From the NCBI GenBank assembly GCA_014376585.1, contig JACMRG010000356.1, positions 1 through 39,122 on the forward strand: DNA of 39,122 nucleotides, read 5' to 3'. Position 1 is the stretch's first letter; each line of letters begins with the position of its first letter. Both the position numbers and the translations under genes were made by a program. This document shows, in pieces, positions 1 through 7,870 of the stretch. The DNA is from Opitutaceae bacterium (GTDB lineage Bacteria > Verrucomicrobiota > Verrucomicrobiia > Opitutales > Opitutaceae). The notes under the pieces are model-generated. The model saw nothing but the letters and a program-made list of their open reading frames with translations. It was not told the origin of the DNA and did not search any database.

Positions 1-56
1 CGTGGGTTATGTGGGGCCAAGAGCGCCTCCGCCCTCGTCCAAAGCTCATCGGACAC
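1..56 (-). CDS. Possible transposase N-terminus (partial, runs off window)
   Basis: On the minus strand a GTG at base 56 opens a reading frame that runs off the left edge and begins V/M-S-D-E-L-W, followed by a helix-like stretch ending in A-P-H-N-P. The SDELW...LLAPH pattern resembles the start of IS5-type DDE transposases. An in-frame TAG at 60-62 bounds it upstream. Only about 18 codons are visible, so this is a resemblance and not a firm call; the rest lies outside the window. Confidence 0.35.
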   Translation of the reverse strand, partial: MSDELWTRAEALLAPHNP

Positions 57-198
57 TTCCTATGATTACGCCGTCGCGATGGATAAAATGCACGCACCCG
101 CCGGAAATCCGTTCAAGTATTAGTTAAAGATAAGTTCTTAGTCTCGACGGCGGTGTGTCCGCCGCATGGGCTTCCGCGTCCTAGTCTTTTTAATCCCC
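57..198. other. Intergenic, no recognised element
   Basis: This stretch separates the leftward fragment at the edge from the rightward SGNH hydrolase and must hold the promoter of the latter. It is more AT-rich around 110-145. I could not pick out a convincing -35/-10 pair or operator. Confidence 0.3.
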
Positions 199-1032
199 AT
201 GAAAATCATCCATCCCCTGCGCACCTCGCTCGTCCTCGTCGCCCTAATATCTCTGGCTGCCGGCCAGAGTGCCGCCACCGCGCCGGCTCCCGCCGCCAAG
301 CCCACGCCAGCCGTCGCACCCGCGACTCCGGTCACCCCCGCCACGCCGGCCCTTCGTGTCGATGCGTCGGCCGGTATGCCCAAGAAAGACACCGGCGGTT
401 TCTTAAAACGCCACGAGGGCTTTCTCGCCCGCGGCAAGGCCGGCCCGGTCGGCCTGTTGTTCATCGGCGATTCCATCACCGACGGCTGGACCAAGGCTCC
501 GCACATCTGGGAGGCCTATTTTGGCAAATACGAGCCGGCCAACTTCGGCATCGGTGGCGACCAGACGCAGCATGTCATCTGGCGCATCGAGAACGGCGAA
601 CTCGAGGGCCTGCACCCCAAGGTCACTGTGCTCATGATCGGCACGAATAATTCCGCGGGTAACACCGCCGCCGAGATCGCCGCCGCCGACCGGAAAATCG
701 TCGAGCTGATTCGCGCGAAGATGCCCGAGACCAAAGTGCTCCTGCTCGCCATTTTCCCTCGCGGCGCCCGCAAGGATAAGGACGGCAAAATCACGGATGC
801 CGCGATCGCCGATGCGACGAAACGCACCGCCGCGATCAATGACGTCAACAGCGAGCTCGCCAAACTCGATGACGGCAAAAACGTCCGCTACCTCGACATC
901 GCAGCCGTTTTCTACGGCCAGGACGGCAAAATCCCTTTCGCGCTCATGCCCGACCAGCTCCACCCCACCGCCGCCGGCTACCAACTCTGGGCCGACGCGA
1001 TGAAGCCGCTGCTGACCGAAATGTTGAAATAA
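199..1032 (+). CDS. Secreted SGNH/GDSL-family hydrolase (acetylhydrolase-like)
   Basis: The product is a 277-residue esterase or acetylhydrolase of the SGNH fold. All family blocks are visible: GDS with the nucleophile Ser at residue 92 (FIGDSITDGW), the Gly of block II in NFGIGGDQTQ, block III as GTNN, and block V as DQLH with Asp252 and His255. The ATG at 199 is preferred over an in-frame ATG at 166 because it begins with Lys and a hydrophobic segment (MKIIHPLRTSLVLVALISLA), a clear signal peptide. A Pro/Ala/Thr-rich linker follows, up to about residue 50. Relatives resemble the platelet-activating-factor acetylhydrolase subunit and act on acetylated sugars or lipids; the substrate here is unknown. 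It is a single-gene unit ending at a strong hairpin. Confidence 0.88.
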   Translation: MKIIHPLRTSLVLVALISLAAGQSAATAPAPAAKPTPAVAPATPVTPATPALRVDASAGMPKKDTGGFLKRHEGFLARGKAGPVGLLFIGDSITDGWTKAPHIWEAYFGKYEPANFGIGGDQTQHVIWRIENGELEGLHPKVTVLMIGTNNSAGNTAAEIAAADRKIVELIRAKMPETKVLLLAIFPRGARKDKDGKITDAAIADATKRTAAINDVNSELAKLDDGKNVRYLDIAAVFYGQDGKIPFALMPDQLHPTAAGYQLWADAMKPLLTEMLK

Positions 1033-1045
1033 AATTCCTCCTCTG

Positions 1046-1081
1046 AAAATAGCGCGGGCTCACGGCCCGCGCTATTTTTTT
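1046..1081. terminator. Bidirectional intrinsic terminator
   Basis: A perfect 14-bp stem (AAAATAGCGCGGGC pairing with GCCCGCGCTATTTT) surrounds a 5-base loop and is followed by T residues. The A-rich left side makes it work on the other strand too. It sits between two converging genes, the SGNH hydrolase ending at 1032 and the phosphoesterase ending at 1126. Confidence 0.88.
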
Positions 1082-1125
1082 GCCTGTTCGCAGCGCGCGC
1101 ATCCCGTGCCGCCGCCCGCTGACCC

Positions 1126-3666
1126 TCACAAATCGTCATCGTCGTCCTTCGGGTGCGCCTTGTAGAAGGCGGCACGCACCGGGCCAGGCATCGGAGACTT
1201 CGGGCCGCGCACGCTGCGCCAGACGATCTCGTTCAGCTTAATATCATCCGCTTTGTCCGGCGCCGAAAAGTCCATACGCTGCGACTCGCGCGCGCCCCAG
1301 GCGAGTTTAGGATTACGCGCTTCGAGATCCACCTGCGCCGGCCGCTCGACGTAAGGGGTGAGATCGGCGCGGGCGGCAAACGCGGCCCACAGGGGCAGCG
1401 CCGCCGCGTCGAATTGCGACATCGGTTGCAGGCCGAGGATAAGCTCGATCGTGCGCAACATGCTCGTGGTCGAGTAGAGCGAGGAATCGACCGCGCGGCG
1501 CTTCGTCCACGGGCTGATCGCGAGCGCGGGCATGCGGTGCGCGTCCACGTGGTCGGGACCGTTCTGCGCATCGTCCTCCACCACGAAGATCGCGGTCTCA
1601 GCCCAGAACTTCGAATGCGACACTGCCGCGACGATCCGGCCGAGGGCGAGATCGTTGTCGGCGACGAGTGCGGTCGGCGTGCGGACACCGACCTTGGTGC
1701 CCGAGGTGTGGTCGTTGCCGAGACGCAGGACTTGGAGGCGCGGCATGGAGCCCTCGCTTTCGTAGCGGCGCAATTCGGCGATGAACCGATCAGCCCGCTT
1801 CACATCGGGATAGGCGAGATCCCACGCGTTGTAGTAAGGGTCGACGTGCCCCACCAATATCGGGAGCGCAGCTTCGGCGAGAGTCGGGCCGCGCTTGGGC
1901 GTGTTGCAGAATTCCCCGTAGCTGCGGTAGCTCACCCCGGCCTCGGCCGCGCGGTTCCAGAGGTAGCCGTTGGCGGGGAAGGCCACGGGATAGTGGCCCT
2001 CGGACGGGTAGTCGTATTTCTTGCGCGCGTTGTGGCCATAGTTGAGCGGCCACATTTTTTCCACAAAGTCAGTCGCCTGGGCACCCATCGACCACTCGTG
2101 ACCATCCGCGCTCACCTCGCCGTCGGCGTAAAAATTATCGAGCAACACGAACTCACGCGCGAGCGCGTGGGCGTTGGGGGTGACGTTTTCCGGGAAGAGG
2201 CAGAGACGAGGATCACCGTCGCCCTCGGCGATGTCGCCGAAGACCTGATCGTAGGTGCGGTTTTCGCGGATGATGTAGATCACGTTTTTAAGGGGAGACG
2301 CTTCGCCGACTTTGGCGGGTATTGGGTTCCCTTCGGGACGGGCGGCCAGCCCGCGCGCCGTCGCGCCCGCGTCGAGCGGGCTGCACGTGTAGGCGATCTT
2401 GGTCCAAGCGCCGAACCGTTCGGCCCGTTGTCCTGCCACGGGGAGGGCGATCAGTGAGACCGTGCCCCGCATGAGGCTTCCGATGTATTCTTGGAGATCG
2501 CGCGCGACCGAACTGCCGGGAAAAGGCCCGCGCGGGTTGGCCGCGGAGGTGATGCCTTTGCCGTTGGCCACGATGAGGGTCCCGCCGTCCGGCGTGACCC
2601 GCACACTCGTTGGAAACCAGCCCACGGGAATGAAGCCGAGGGACTGCGCCTTGCCGGCGTTACCGACGTTGAAAACGGCGACGTTGTTGTTGTTGGCGTT
2701 GGCGACGAAGAGCAGTTCGCCGTCGGGCGAGAGCGCGAGGCTGTTGGGCATCGAGCCGGGCGGGGAATTGGGGAACAACGAGGCGGTGAGCGTCTCGGTG
2801 ACCCGGCCGGTGGCGGTGTCGATGACGCTCACGGAATTGAGATTGGCCTCCGCGACGAAGAGCCGGCCATCGGTGGCGAGGAGCATCTCGTTGGGGTGGG
2901 CGCCGACGGACCAGCGCGCGAGTTCGGCGCCGGTCTTCGCATCAAGCACGAGCACGGCGGAGCGTGCCCAAAGGCTCACATAAACGCGACCGTGCTTTTC
3001 GTCGGGCACGCAGGTGTAGGGAAACGGCGCGGCCGGATCGGCGGCGGGCTCCAGGCGCTCGCCCTCATGCTGGGTCGTAGCCGCGCCTTCGGCGGCGGCG
3101 AACGAGCGCGACCACAGGGCGTGGCCGTCGGCGACGGAGATTTTTTCGACGCGCTGGCCCCAGCTCTCGGCGACGTAGAGCGCGCGCCCGTCGGAGGAGG
3201 TCGCAAGCCCGCTGGGCACGCCCTGTTCGGCGGCGGGACGGAGCGCGAGTTCACGGCGCGCGGCGAGATAACCGTCTTTGAAATCGAACACATGAATCAC
3301 CTCAGCCCCGCCGCCGCTTACGAAAAGATTTTTCCCGTCGCCTGACCAAGCGAGGCCGTAGAACGACTCCTTGATCGCAACCTGGGAAACGGCGTTGCCG
3401 GTTCTCACATCGAAGATGCGCACTTCGTGCTGAGCGTAACCGCTGTGGAGCACGGCGGCGAAGACCCCGCCGGGATGCAGCGCGATGTTTACCGGGAAAT
3501 CGCCGACCGGGAGCTGCCTGCCCACGGGCCGCAACGACCACTGGTTGGGCAATAACACCGAACCGTCACGCTGAAGGCCGGGAAGCGTGGTCGCAGGGGA
3601 TTTGGCGGCGCGGGCCGGGATAAAAATCAGAGCCACCGCGAACGCGCCGAACAAAGGTATTCTCAT
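1126..3666 (-). CDS. YncE-type beta-propeller / phosphoesterase fusion protein, exported
   Basis: The 846-residue product has a signal peptide (MRIPLFGAFAVALIFIPARA), then a seven-bladed-type propeller of YVTN/YncE repeats to about residue 440. A phosphoesterase domain of the phospholipase C/acid phosphatase type follows. The metal-site motifs visible are ENRTYDQVFGD near the domain start, DNFYADGEVSADGHEWS, and VVEDDAQNGPDHVDAHR with ISPWT near the end. This domain pair is common in Acidobacteria, Verrucomicrobia and Planctomycetes as a periplasmic protein of unsettled substrate. An upstream in-frame extension to 3936 lacks a signal peptide and overlaps the FKBP gene in another frame, so ATG 3666, with AGGA about 10 bases upstream, is chosen. 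The C-terminus is acidic (KDDDDDL). Confidence 0.88.
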   Translation of the reverse strand: MRIPLFGAFAVALIFIPARAAKSPATTLPGLQRDGSVLLPNQWSLRPVGRQLPVGDFPVNIALHPGGVFAAVLHSGYAQHEVRIFDVRTGNAVSQVAIKESFYGLAWSGDGKNLFVSGGGAEVIHVFDFKDGYLAARRELALRPAAEQGVPSGLATSSDGRALYVAESWGQRVEKISVADGHALWSRSFAAAEGAATTQHEGERLEPAADPAAPFPYTCVPDEKHGRVYVSLWARSAVLVLDAKTGAELARWSVGAHPNEMLLATDGRLFVAEANLNSVSVIDTATGRVTETLTASLFPNSPPGSMPNSLALSPDGELLFVANANNNNVAVFNVGNAGKAQSLGFIPVGWFPTSVRVTPDGGTLIVANGKGITSAANPRGPFPGSSVARDLQEYIGSLMRGTVSLIALPVAGQRAERFGAWTKIAYTCSPLDAGATARGLAARPEGNPIPAKVGEASPLKNVIYIIRENRTYDQVFGDIAEGDGDPRLCLFPENVTPNAHALAREFVLLDNFYADGEVSADGHEWSMGAQATDFVEKMWPLNYGHNARKKYDYPSEGHYPVAFPANGYLWNRAAEAGVSYRSYGEFCNTPKRGPTLAEAALPILVGHVDPYYNAWDLAYPDVKRADRFIAELRRYESEGSMPRLQVLRLGNDHTSGTKVGVRTPTALVADNDLALGRIVAAVSHSKFWAETAIFVVEDDAQNGPDHVDAHRMPALAISPWTKRRAVDSSLYSTTSMLRTIELILGLQPMSQFDAAALPLWAAFAARADLTPYVERPAQVDLEARNPKLAWGARESQRMDFSAPDKADDIKLNEIVWRSVRGPKSPMPGPVRAAFYKAHPKDDDDDL

Positions 3667-3761
3667 TCCCGAATCCTGCGTAAAATCCTCGACGGAGCGA
3701 GCGCCGTGTCGTCGCGTCGCACAACCGTAGCACGGCGGCGCTCTCCGCTGCGGCCGGGCAA

Positions 3762-4256
3762 TTAGGGCCGCGGCGTGGGCTCGTTGGCCTTGATTTCCAG
3801 CAGCTCGATCGTGAAGGCAAGGGTGGCGTTGCGGGGGATTTTCGGCGGTTGACCGCGCGTGCCGTAGGCCAGCTCGGGCGGAATCACGACAAGGCGTTTT
3901 TCGCCGACCTTCATGAGCGGCAAGATTTGGTCCCAACCTTGGATGACTTGGTCGCGCGCGACGCGGAAGAGGAACGGTTTATCTTTATCGGTTGCCTGGT
4001 CGAAAACATCGCCCGAGAGCAGGCGACCGGTGTAAAGCACCGCCACGTTTTCACCAGGCTTGGGCCGTTCGCCCGTGCCGGATTGGAGGATGACGTAGCG
4101 GATACCGCTGTTGGTCTTCTTCGCATCGGGCCAGGTTTTCTCGACATAGTCCAAATCCCCCGCCGGAATTTTTTCGCGCTGCGCCCTGAGCAGGGGCGCG
4201 GCCAGCAAACAGCTCGCGAGCATGAAAAAAGCGGGGCGTAAAAAACGGCGGGTCAT
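3762..4256 (-). CDS. Exported FKBP-type peptidyl-prolyl isomerase
   Basis: The 164-residue protein assists folding of exported proteins by cis-trans isomerisation of prolyl bonds. It has an N-terminal signal (residues 1-25). LASC at 13-16 could be a lipobox, but the hydrophobic stretch continues beyond it to LLRAQ, so ordinary signal peptidase cleavage is also possible. The FKBP core follows: GENVAVLYTGRLLSGDVFD, FRVARDQVIQGWDQILPLM, KVGEKRLVVIPPELAYG and the terminal FTIELLEI strand. The start at 4256 lies within a longer open frame reaching 4928, but that extension is only an out-of-frame shadow of the glycosylase gene. It lies 44 bases downstream of the glycosylase and 95 bases upstream of the phosphoesterase, so a leftward transcript covering all three is possible. 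Confidence 0.9.
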   Translation of the reverse strand: MTRRFLRPAFFMLASCLLAAPLLRAQREKIPAGDLDYVEKTWPDAKKTNSGIRYVILQSGTGERPKPGENVAVLYTGRLLSGDVFDQATDKDKPFLFRVARDQVIQGWDQILPLMKVGEKRLVVIPPELAYGTRGQPPKIPRNATLAFTIELLEIKANEPTPRP

Positions 4257-4300
4257 GGTGAAAAGGTGTAGCGCCGGACCGCCCGTTGACACGGAAATTT

Positions 4301-4906
4301 TTATCGGCGCACCGCCGGGTGCGCCGCAATGAGCGCGAGCGCCCGGTGCAGCAGCGTTACGCCCGGCTCCATGCGGTGCCACGGCGAGGCCCCCGACGGA
4401 TGCGGCAACGGGATGCAATCCACGCTGTGACCGCGATACTGGGTCGGGAAAATCCGCCCGATAGTTTCGATCAACGGACGCTCGCCGAGGAACTGCGTGA
4501 TCGCGAGCTTGCCCACCGGCAGCACGAGTGTCGGGCGGAGGAGATCGAATTCCCGCTCGAGCCACACGGAGCATCGGTCGATCTCGTCGGGGGCCGGCAC
4601 GCGGTCGCCGCCCTCGGGGCGCTTGCCGGGAAAACAACGGCACACCGCGGCAAAATAAACCCGGTCGCGCACTTCGTCCTCGGTCCAGCCGGGCGCGAAG
4701 GCGAACCACTTGAAAAGCGTCTTGCCCGCCGTCCATGCGAAAGGGCGGCCCAGCTTGGGCTCCTTGTCGCCCGGCGCCTGCCCCATAAGTAGCACGCGAC
4801 TCGTCGTCGCTCGACCCACGACCGCCGGCCGGTGCATCCGCGGGCAACGCGTGCAGGCGCGCACGGCGGCGAGGTGGGCTTCGATTGCGGCGGTGGTCGG
4901 GGACAT
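4301..4906 (-). CDS. Uracil-DNA glycosylase superfamily protein, 4Fe-4S type
   Basis: The 201-residue product resembles family 4/5 uracil-DNA glycosylases, which excise uracil from DNA and carry an iron-sulfur cluster. Candidate cluster ligands are Cys18 and Cys21 (CTRC), Cys89 or Cys91, and Cys112. The uracil-site motif reads GQAPGDKEPKLGRPF at 42-56 and the second motif is HPSG at 169-172. The active-site motif differs from the usual GEAPG, so the substrate range may differ. ATG 4906 is chosen; a TTG two codons upstream lies against a terminator T-run and is unlikely. There is no clear ribosome binding site because the helicase terminator lies immediately upstream. Confidence 0.82.
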   Translation of the reverse strand: MSPTTAAIEAHLAAVRACTRCPRMHRPAVVGRATTSRVLLMGQAPGDKEPKLGRPFAWTAGKTLFKWFAFAPGWTEDEVRDRVYFAAVCRCFPGKRPEGGDRVPAPDEIDRCSVWLEREFDLLRPTLVLPVGKLAITQFLGERPLIETIGRIFPTQYRGHSVDCIPLPHPSGASPWHRMEPGVTLLHRALALIAAHPAVRR

Positions 4907-4910
4907 GCGC

Positions 4911-4940
4911 AAAAAAGGGCGAGCCCATAACGGCCGCCCT
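4911..4940 (-). terminator. Intrinsic terminator of the helicase gene
   Basis: On the minus strand AGGGCGGCC and GGCTCGCCCT pair with one bulged T, followed by six T residues. It lies just past the helicase stop (4966) and ends only about five bases before the ATG of the glycosylase gene at 4906, so it may attenuate rather than fully end transcription. Confidence 0.75.
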
Positions 4941-4965
4941 GCTCTAAGCGACGTGAACGAAAAAC

Positions 4966-6336
4966 TCAGCGATCACGCCGGGCACCACCGGTGCCGCCGC
5001 CGCTGCCGCTGGCGCCGAAGCGATTCCAGCCACCCTCAGAAGAGCGCTGCTGGCCACCGCCGCCGCCGCCTTGGCCCTGACGACTGCCGCCGCCGCCACT
5101 TTGACCACGGCCCTGCCCATGACCTTGGCGCGGACCGCCACTGCCATAACCGCCACCACGCTGACCACCGCCGCGATTGCCGCGCTGCTGCGACGGCTGC
5201 TCAGGGCGGGCGATGATGGGGGCGTAAACAAAACCTTCGAGGCGGAGTTCGGGGATCTTCGCGCCGATAAAGCGCTGGATATCGCGGATGTCGCCCGCGT
5301 TTTCAGGCGAGACCAACGTGAAGGCGTCGCCCACGGCCTGGGCGCGGCCGGTGCGGCCGATGCGATGCACGTAGTCTTCCGGTTTCTCCGGCACGTCGTA
5401 GTTGATAACATGCGAGACGCCGACGACGTCGATACCGCGGGCGGCGATATCGGTCGCGACCATGACCTCGTATTTGCCGGATTTGAAACCGGCGAGCGCC
5501 TCAATGCGCTGATTTTGCGAGCGATTGGCGTGCAGCACCGCGACGGAGTGGTTAGCGGCCTTGAGGCGGCGGGCGATCTTGTCGGCACCGTGTTTCGTGC
5601 GGGAAAACACGATCACGCTGTCGAAGTCGATTTTTGCGAGGAGCGCCTCAAGCAGTTCGAATTTCTGCTCGGCGGCCACGGGGTAGAGCGCGTGTTTGAC
5701 GGAATCGGTGACCGAGCGGGCGACACCGATTTCGATCTTGGCCGGGTTGCGCAGGGCGAACGACGCGACGGCGGCGATTTCCGGTGGAACGGTGGCGGAG
5801 AAAAACAGGGTCTGACGCTCGCGCGGGCAGCGGGCGATGATGTCCTTCACCGTCGGCAGGAAGCCCATGTCGAGCATGCGGTCCACTTCGTCGAGGATGA
5901 GGATGTTGATATCGCGCAGGCTGATTTCACCCGTCTTCAGGTAATCGACGAGGCGGCCGGGAGTGGCGACGATGATATCGACGCCACGCTTAAGCTCGGA
6001 GCGTTGCGCACCATAGCCGACGCCACCGAAAACGGCGACGGTGCGGATATCGGTAAAGCGGGCGAAATTGCGGAAGGAGGTCTCGACCTGCGCGGCGAGT
6101 TCGCGCGTGGGCTCGAGCACGAGCACGCGGGTGCGGCCGTGAGTAGCGAGACGGGTAAGGACGGGCAGCGCGAAGGCTGCGGTCTTACCGGTGCCGGTCT
6201 GCGCCGAAGCGATGAGATCGCCGCCGCCCAGGACGACGGGGATGGCGCGAAGCTGAATCGGAGTCGGGTCGGTGTAACCCGCGGCTTCGACGCCACGGAG
6301 AACCTGTTCCGAGAGATTAAGAGACTTGAAAGGCAT
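4966..6336 (-). CDS. DEAD-box-family ATP-dependent RNA helicase, RhlE-like
   Basis: A 456-residue RNA helicase. Motifs in order: Q motif with TPIQ at 25-28, Walker A AQTGTGKT at 45-52, PTRELA near 76, ATPGR near 124, motif II as DEVD at 149-152 (Val replaces the usual Ala), SAT at 180-182, ARGID at 299-303 and HRIGRTGR at 324-331. A Gly/Arg/Gln-rich disordered tail runs from about residue 385 to the end, as in many RhlE/CsdA relatives that bind RNA non-specifically. The likely roles are ribosome assembly and RNA turnover in the cold. The next gene upstream encodes an RRM protein with a similar Gly-rich tail, separated by its own terminator, so the two are probably separate transcripts with related jobs. 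Confidence 0.92.
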   Translation of the reverse strand: MPFKSLNLSEQVLRGVEAAGYTDPTPIQLRAIPVVLGGGDLIASAQTGTGKTAAFALPVLTRLATHGRTRVLVLEPTRELAAQVETSFRNFARFTDIRTVAVFGGVGYGAQRSELKRGVDIIVATPGRLVDYLKTGEISLRDINILILDEVDRMLDMGFLPTVKDIIARCPRERQTLFFSATVPPEIAAVASFALRNPAKIEIGVARSVTDSVKHALYPVAAEQKFELLEALLAKIDFDSVIVFSRTKHGADKIARRLKAANHSVAVLHANRSQNQRIEALAGFKSGKYEVMVATDIAARGIDVVGVSHVINYDVPEKPEDYVHRIGRTGRAQAVGDAFTLVSPENAGDIRDIQRFIGAKIPELRLEGFVYAPIIARPEQPSQQRGNRGGGQRGGGYGSGGPRQGHGQGRGQSGGGGSRQGQGGGGGGQQRSSEGGWNRFGASGSGGGTGGARRDR

Positions 6337-6431
6337 GTGAGTGAAATGTCCTGGCGGGAAACTGCGCCAGAGGGCAGGAGCGCAGGCTGAGTCATTTTCA
6401 CCCGCTGACGCTCGCGGCTTGTGAGCCGCTG

Positions 6432-6470
6432 AGAAAAAGAAAAAGACGGAATGCCCGGAGGCACTCCGTC
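6432..6470 (-). terminator. Intrinsic terminator of the RRM gene
   Basis: On the minus strand GACGGAGTGCC and GGCATTCCGTC pair (one G-T pair) around a short TCCG loop, followed by the T-rich tract TTTTTCTTTTTCTC. It lies about 40 bases past the stop of the RNA-binding protein gene and before the helicase start. Confidence 0.87.
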
Positions 6471-6508
6471 TGCAATTGATAATCGGTCCTTAGAGAACCG
6501 CGTTACGA

Positions 6509-6913
6509 TTAGTAACGGCGCTCGCCACGATCGCCGCCGCCGCCGCGATCGCCGCGGTAACCGCCGCCACCGCCGCCGCCGCCGAAACCACGACCGCCGC
6601 CGCCGCCGCCGCCGAAGCCGCGACCGCCGCCGCCGCCGCCGAAGCCGCGACCGCCGCCTTCTTCTTTTGGACGAGCCTCGTTAACGGTCAGCTGGCGACC
6701 GCCGAGATCGAGACCGTTCATTTTCTCAGTGGCGATCTTCGCCTCTTCTGGGGTGCCCATGGTGACGAACGCGAAACCGCGTGGGCGGCCGGTCATCTTG
6801 TCCATGGCGACGTAAAGGTCGGTCACGGTGCCGAATTGGCTGAAGGCCGAACGGAGTTCGTCTTCGGTGGTCTTGAAGGAGAGATTACCAACGTATAGTT
6901 TGGAGTTGCTCAT
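6509..6913 (-). CDS. RRM-type RNA-binding protein with glycine-rich tail
   Basis: The 134-residue protein is a single RNA-recognition motif followed by a tail of RGFGGGGGG-like repeats. RNP2 is LYVGNL at 6-11 and RNP1 is RGFAFVTM at 45-52, both carrying the aromatic residues that stack on RNA. Tail repeats begin near residue 86 and end with RGERRY. Such proteins in cyanobacteria and other bacteria are small RNA chaperones, often cold-induced. ATG 6913 is chosen because the domain starts at [10 protein letters not shown]; a longer frame reaches 7009 but the extra residues look like leader sequence. The coding strand is highly repetitive from about 6530 to 6660. Confidence 0.9.
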   Translation of the reverse strand: MSNSKLYVGNLSFKTTEDELRSAFSQFGTVTDLYVAMDKMTGRPRGFAFVTMGTPEEAKIATEKMNGLDLGGRQLTVNEARPKEEGGGRGFGGGGGGRGFGGGGGGGRGFGGGGGGGGYRGDRGGGGDRGERRY

Positions 6914-7145
6914 GATGATGTTGCGTAGATCCATCGCTCGCTGCCAGTCCGTTCCCACCGTGGGTTTCGAAATCATCACTTGAGCTACTATGCTCAGCCT
7001 ACGACTCACCAGATCCTGTCACCAAAACGCTTTCACTAACGACTGAGACGCCAGAAAGGCTAGCCTCGGACATTACGCAAGGAGATATTTCGCGGACTGG
7101 GCGGCGACAATTACCTAGCCCGGCCTGCGTTGCGGGAGGATATCT
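6914..7145 (-). promoter_or_regulatory. Leader/promoter region of the RRM gene
   Basis: About 230 bases upstream of the RNA-binding protein gene carry no gene. The composition is less GC-rich than the flanks. Cold-shock RNA-binding genes often have long structured leaders, and this one could be such a leader. That is inference; I could not identify a definite promoter or a known RNA element here. Confidence 0.3.
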
Positions 7146-7392
7146 TCAGATCGAATATCTCGCGCTAATATCGGCAGGGAAAACCGTGGCCCGCCCGCCC
7201 GCGAGGGTTATTAAGGTGTAGCCTCTGCGAACGCTTCGCATCGACATGCCGTAGCAAGGCTCAATCTGGTCGAATCGCGCCGCCGGCACATAGTCGAGGT
7301 AGCGTGTGCCGTGCGCATGCCGATAGAGATCAACGTCGTCGGGCCGGACCGCCAGTCCGGTTTCAAATTTGGAAAAAACATTAACCCGCCCG
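7146..7392 (-). pseudogene. Decayed acyl-CoA thioesterase (hotdog fold) fragment
   Basis: On the minus strand the translation contains FETGLAVRPDDVDLYRHAHG followed by RYLDYVPAARFDQIEPCYGM. This matches the beginning of 4-hydroxybenzoyl-CoA-thioesterase-like proteins (RPDDID...H...YLDYVLAARYDQ). An ATG (around 7390) in a different frame would give the expected start if the run of six T residues after it lost two bases or gained one, so a homopolymer frameshift separates the start from the body. After the YGMSM motif the sequence loses similarity and stops at 7146, well short of the usual 130-150 residues. It therefore looks like a truncated, frameshifted remnant. Confidence 0.55.
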
Positions 7393-7451
7393 CGGTGCAG
7401 CGCCCCGCTCCCGCGCGTCGAGCCGCACTTAAGCACGCACCCGACAACGTC

Positions 7452-7862
7452 TCATTCAAACAACCGGTCATGCACCCGCCGATCCCGCTTCGTCGGCCGG
7501 CCCGTGCCCGGCGCTCGCGCCAATAATTGCTGCACGCGCATTTCCCGCGCCTTCTCAAATTCCTCTGGCGGCGTGAGGTCCGCGCAAAAGTTGGGCACGA
7601 GTGCTGCACCCACCCGGCTCGGCGGCGAGGCCACCACGCGCAGCGTCCGCAGCACAGCCCCTTGCTGCACCGTGATAATTTCTGAGGCGCGCAGGGTCCG
7701 AGCGGGCTTGGCCACCAAGTCGCCCACAGTCACGTTCCCCGCCCGACACGCCTCGGTCGCCAGCGGGCGGGTCTTAAAAATCCGCACCGCCCAGAGCCAT
7801 TTGTCGAGCCGGGCGGTGCATTCGGCCTCGGGCGACGTCACGGGGGCGATTCGTTTGATCAA
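7452..7862 (-). CDS. S4-domain RNA-binding protein, HslR (Hsp15) family
   Basis: A 136-residue protein with an S4 RNA-binding motif at about residues 18-65 (RLDKWLWAVRIFKTRPLATE, then the G-x-V-x-V strand and K-A-R turn), as in heat-shock protein 15. Hsp15 binds 50S subunits carrying stalled nascent chains. A Lys/Arg-rich tail follows (TGRPTKRDRR). The start is a TTG at 7862; AAGGTGG lies a few bases upstream and overlaps the TAA stop of the DUF3016 gene, which favours this start and suggests translational coupling. A GTG at 7841 is an alternative. Confidence 0.8.
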   Translation of the reverse strand: MIKRIAPVTSPEAECTARLDKWLWAVRIFKTRPLATEACRAGNVTVGDLVAKPARTLRASEIITVQQGAVLRTLRVVASPPSRVGAALVPNFCADLTPPEEFEKAREMRVQQLLARAPGTGRPTKRDRRVHDRLFE

Positions 7863-7870
7863 CGGCCACC

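Noticed and set aside
1153-2457. Rightward open frame of 434 codons
   Set aside because: Complementary to the phosphoesterase domain of the leftward gene, with no recognisable motifs.
3762-4928. A single 388-codon leftward protein
   Set aside because: Only the last 164 codons encode an FKBP domain with its own signal peptide. The first part is an out-of-frame reading of the glycosylase gene.
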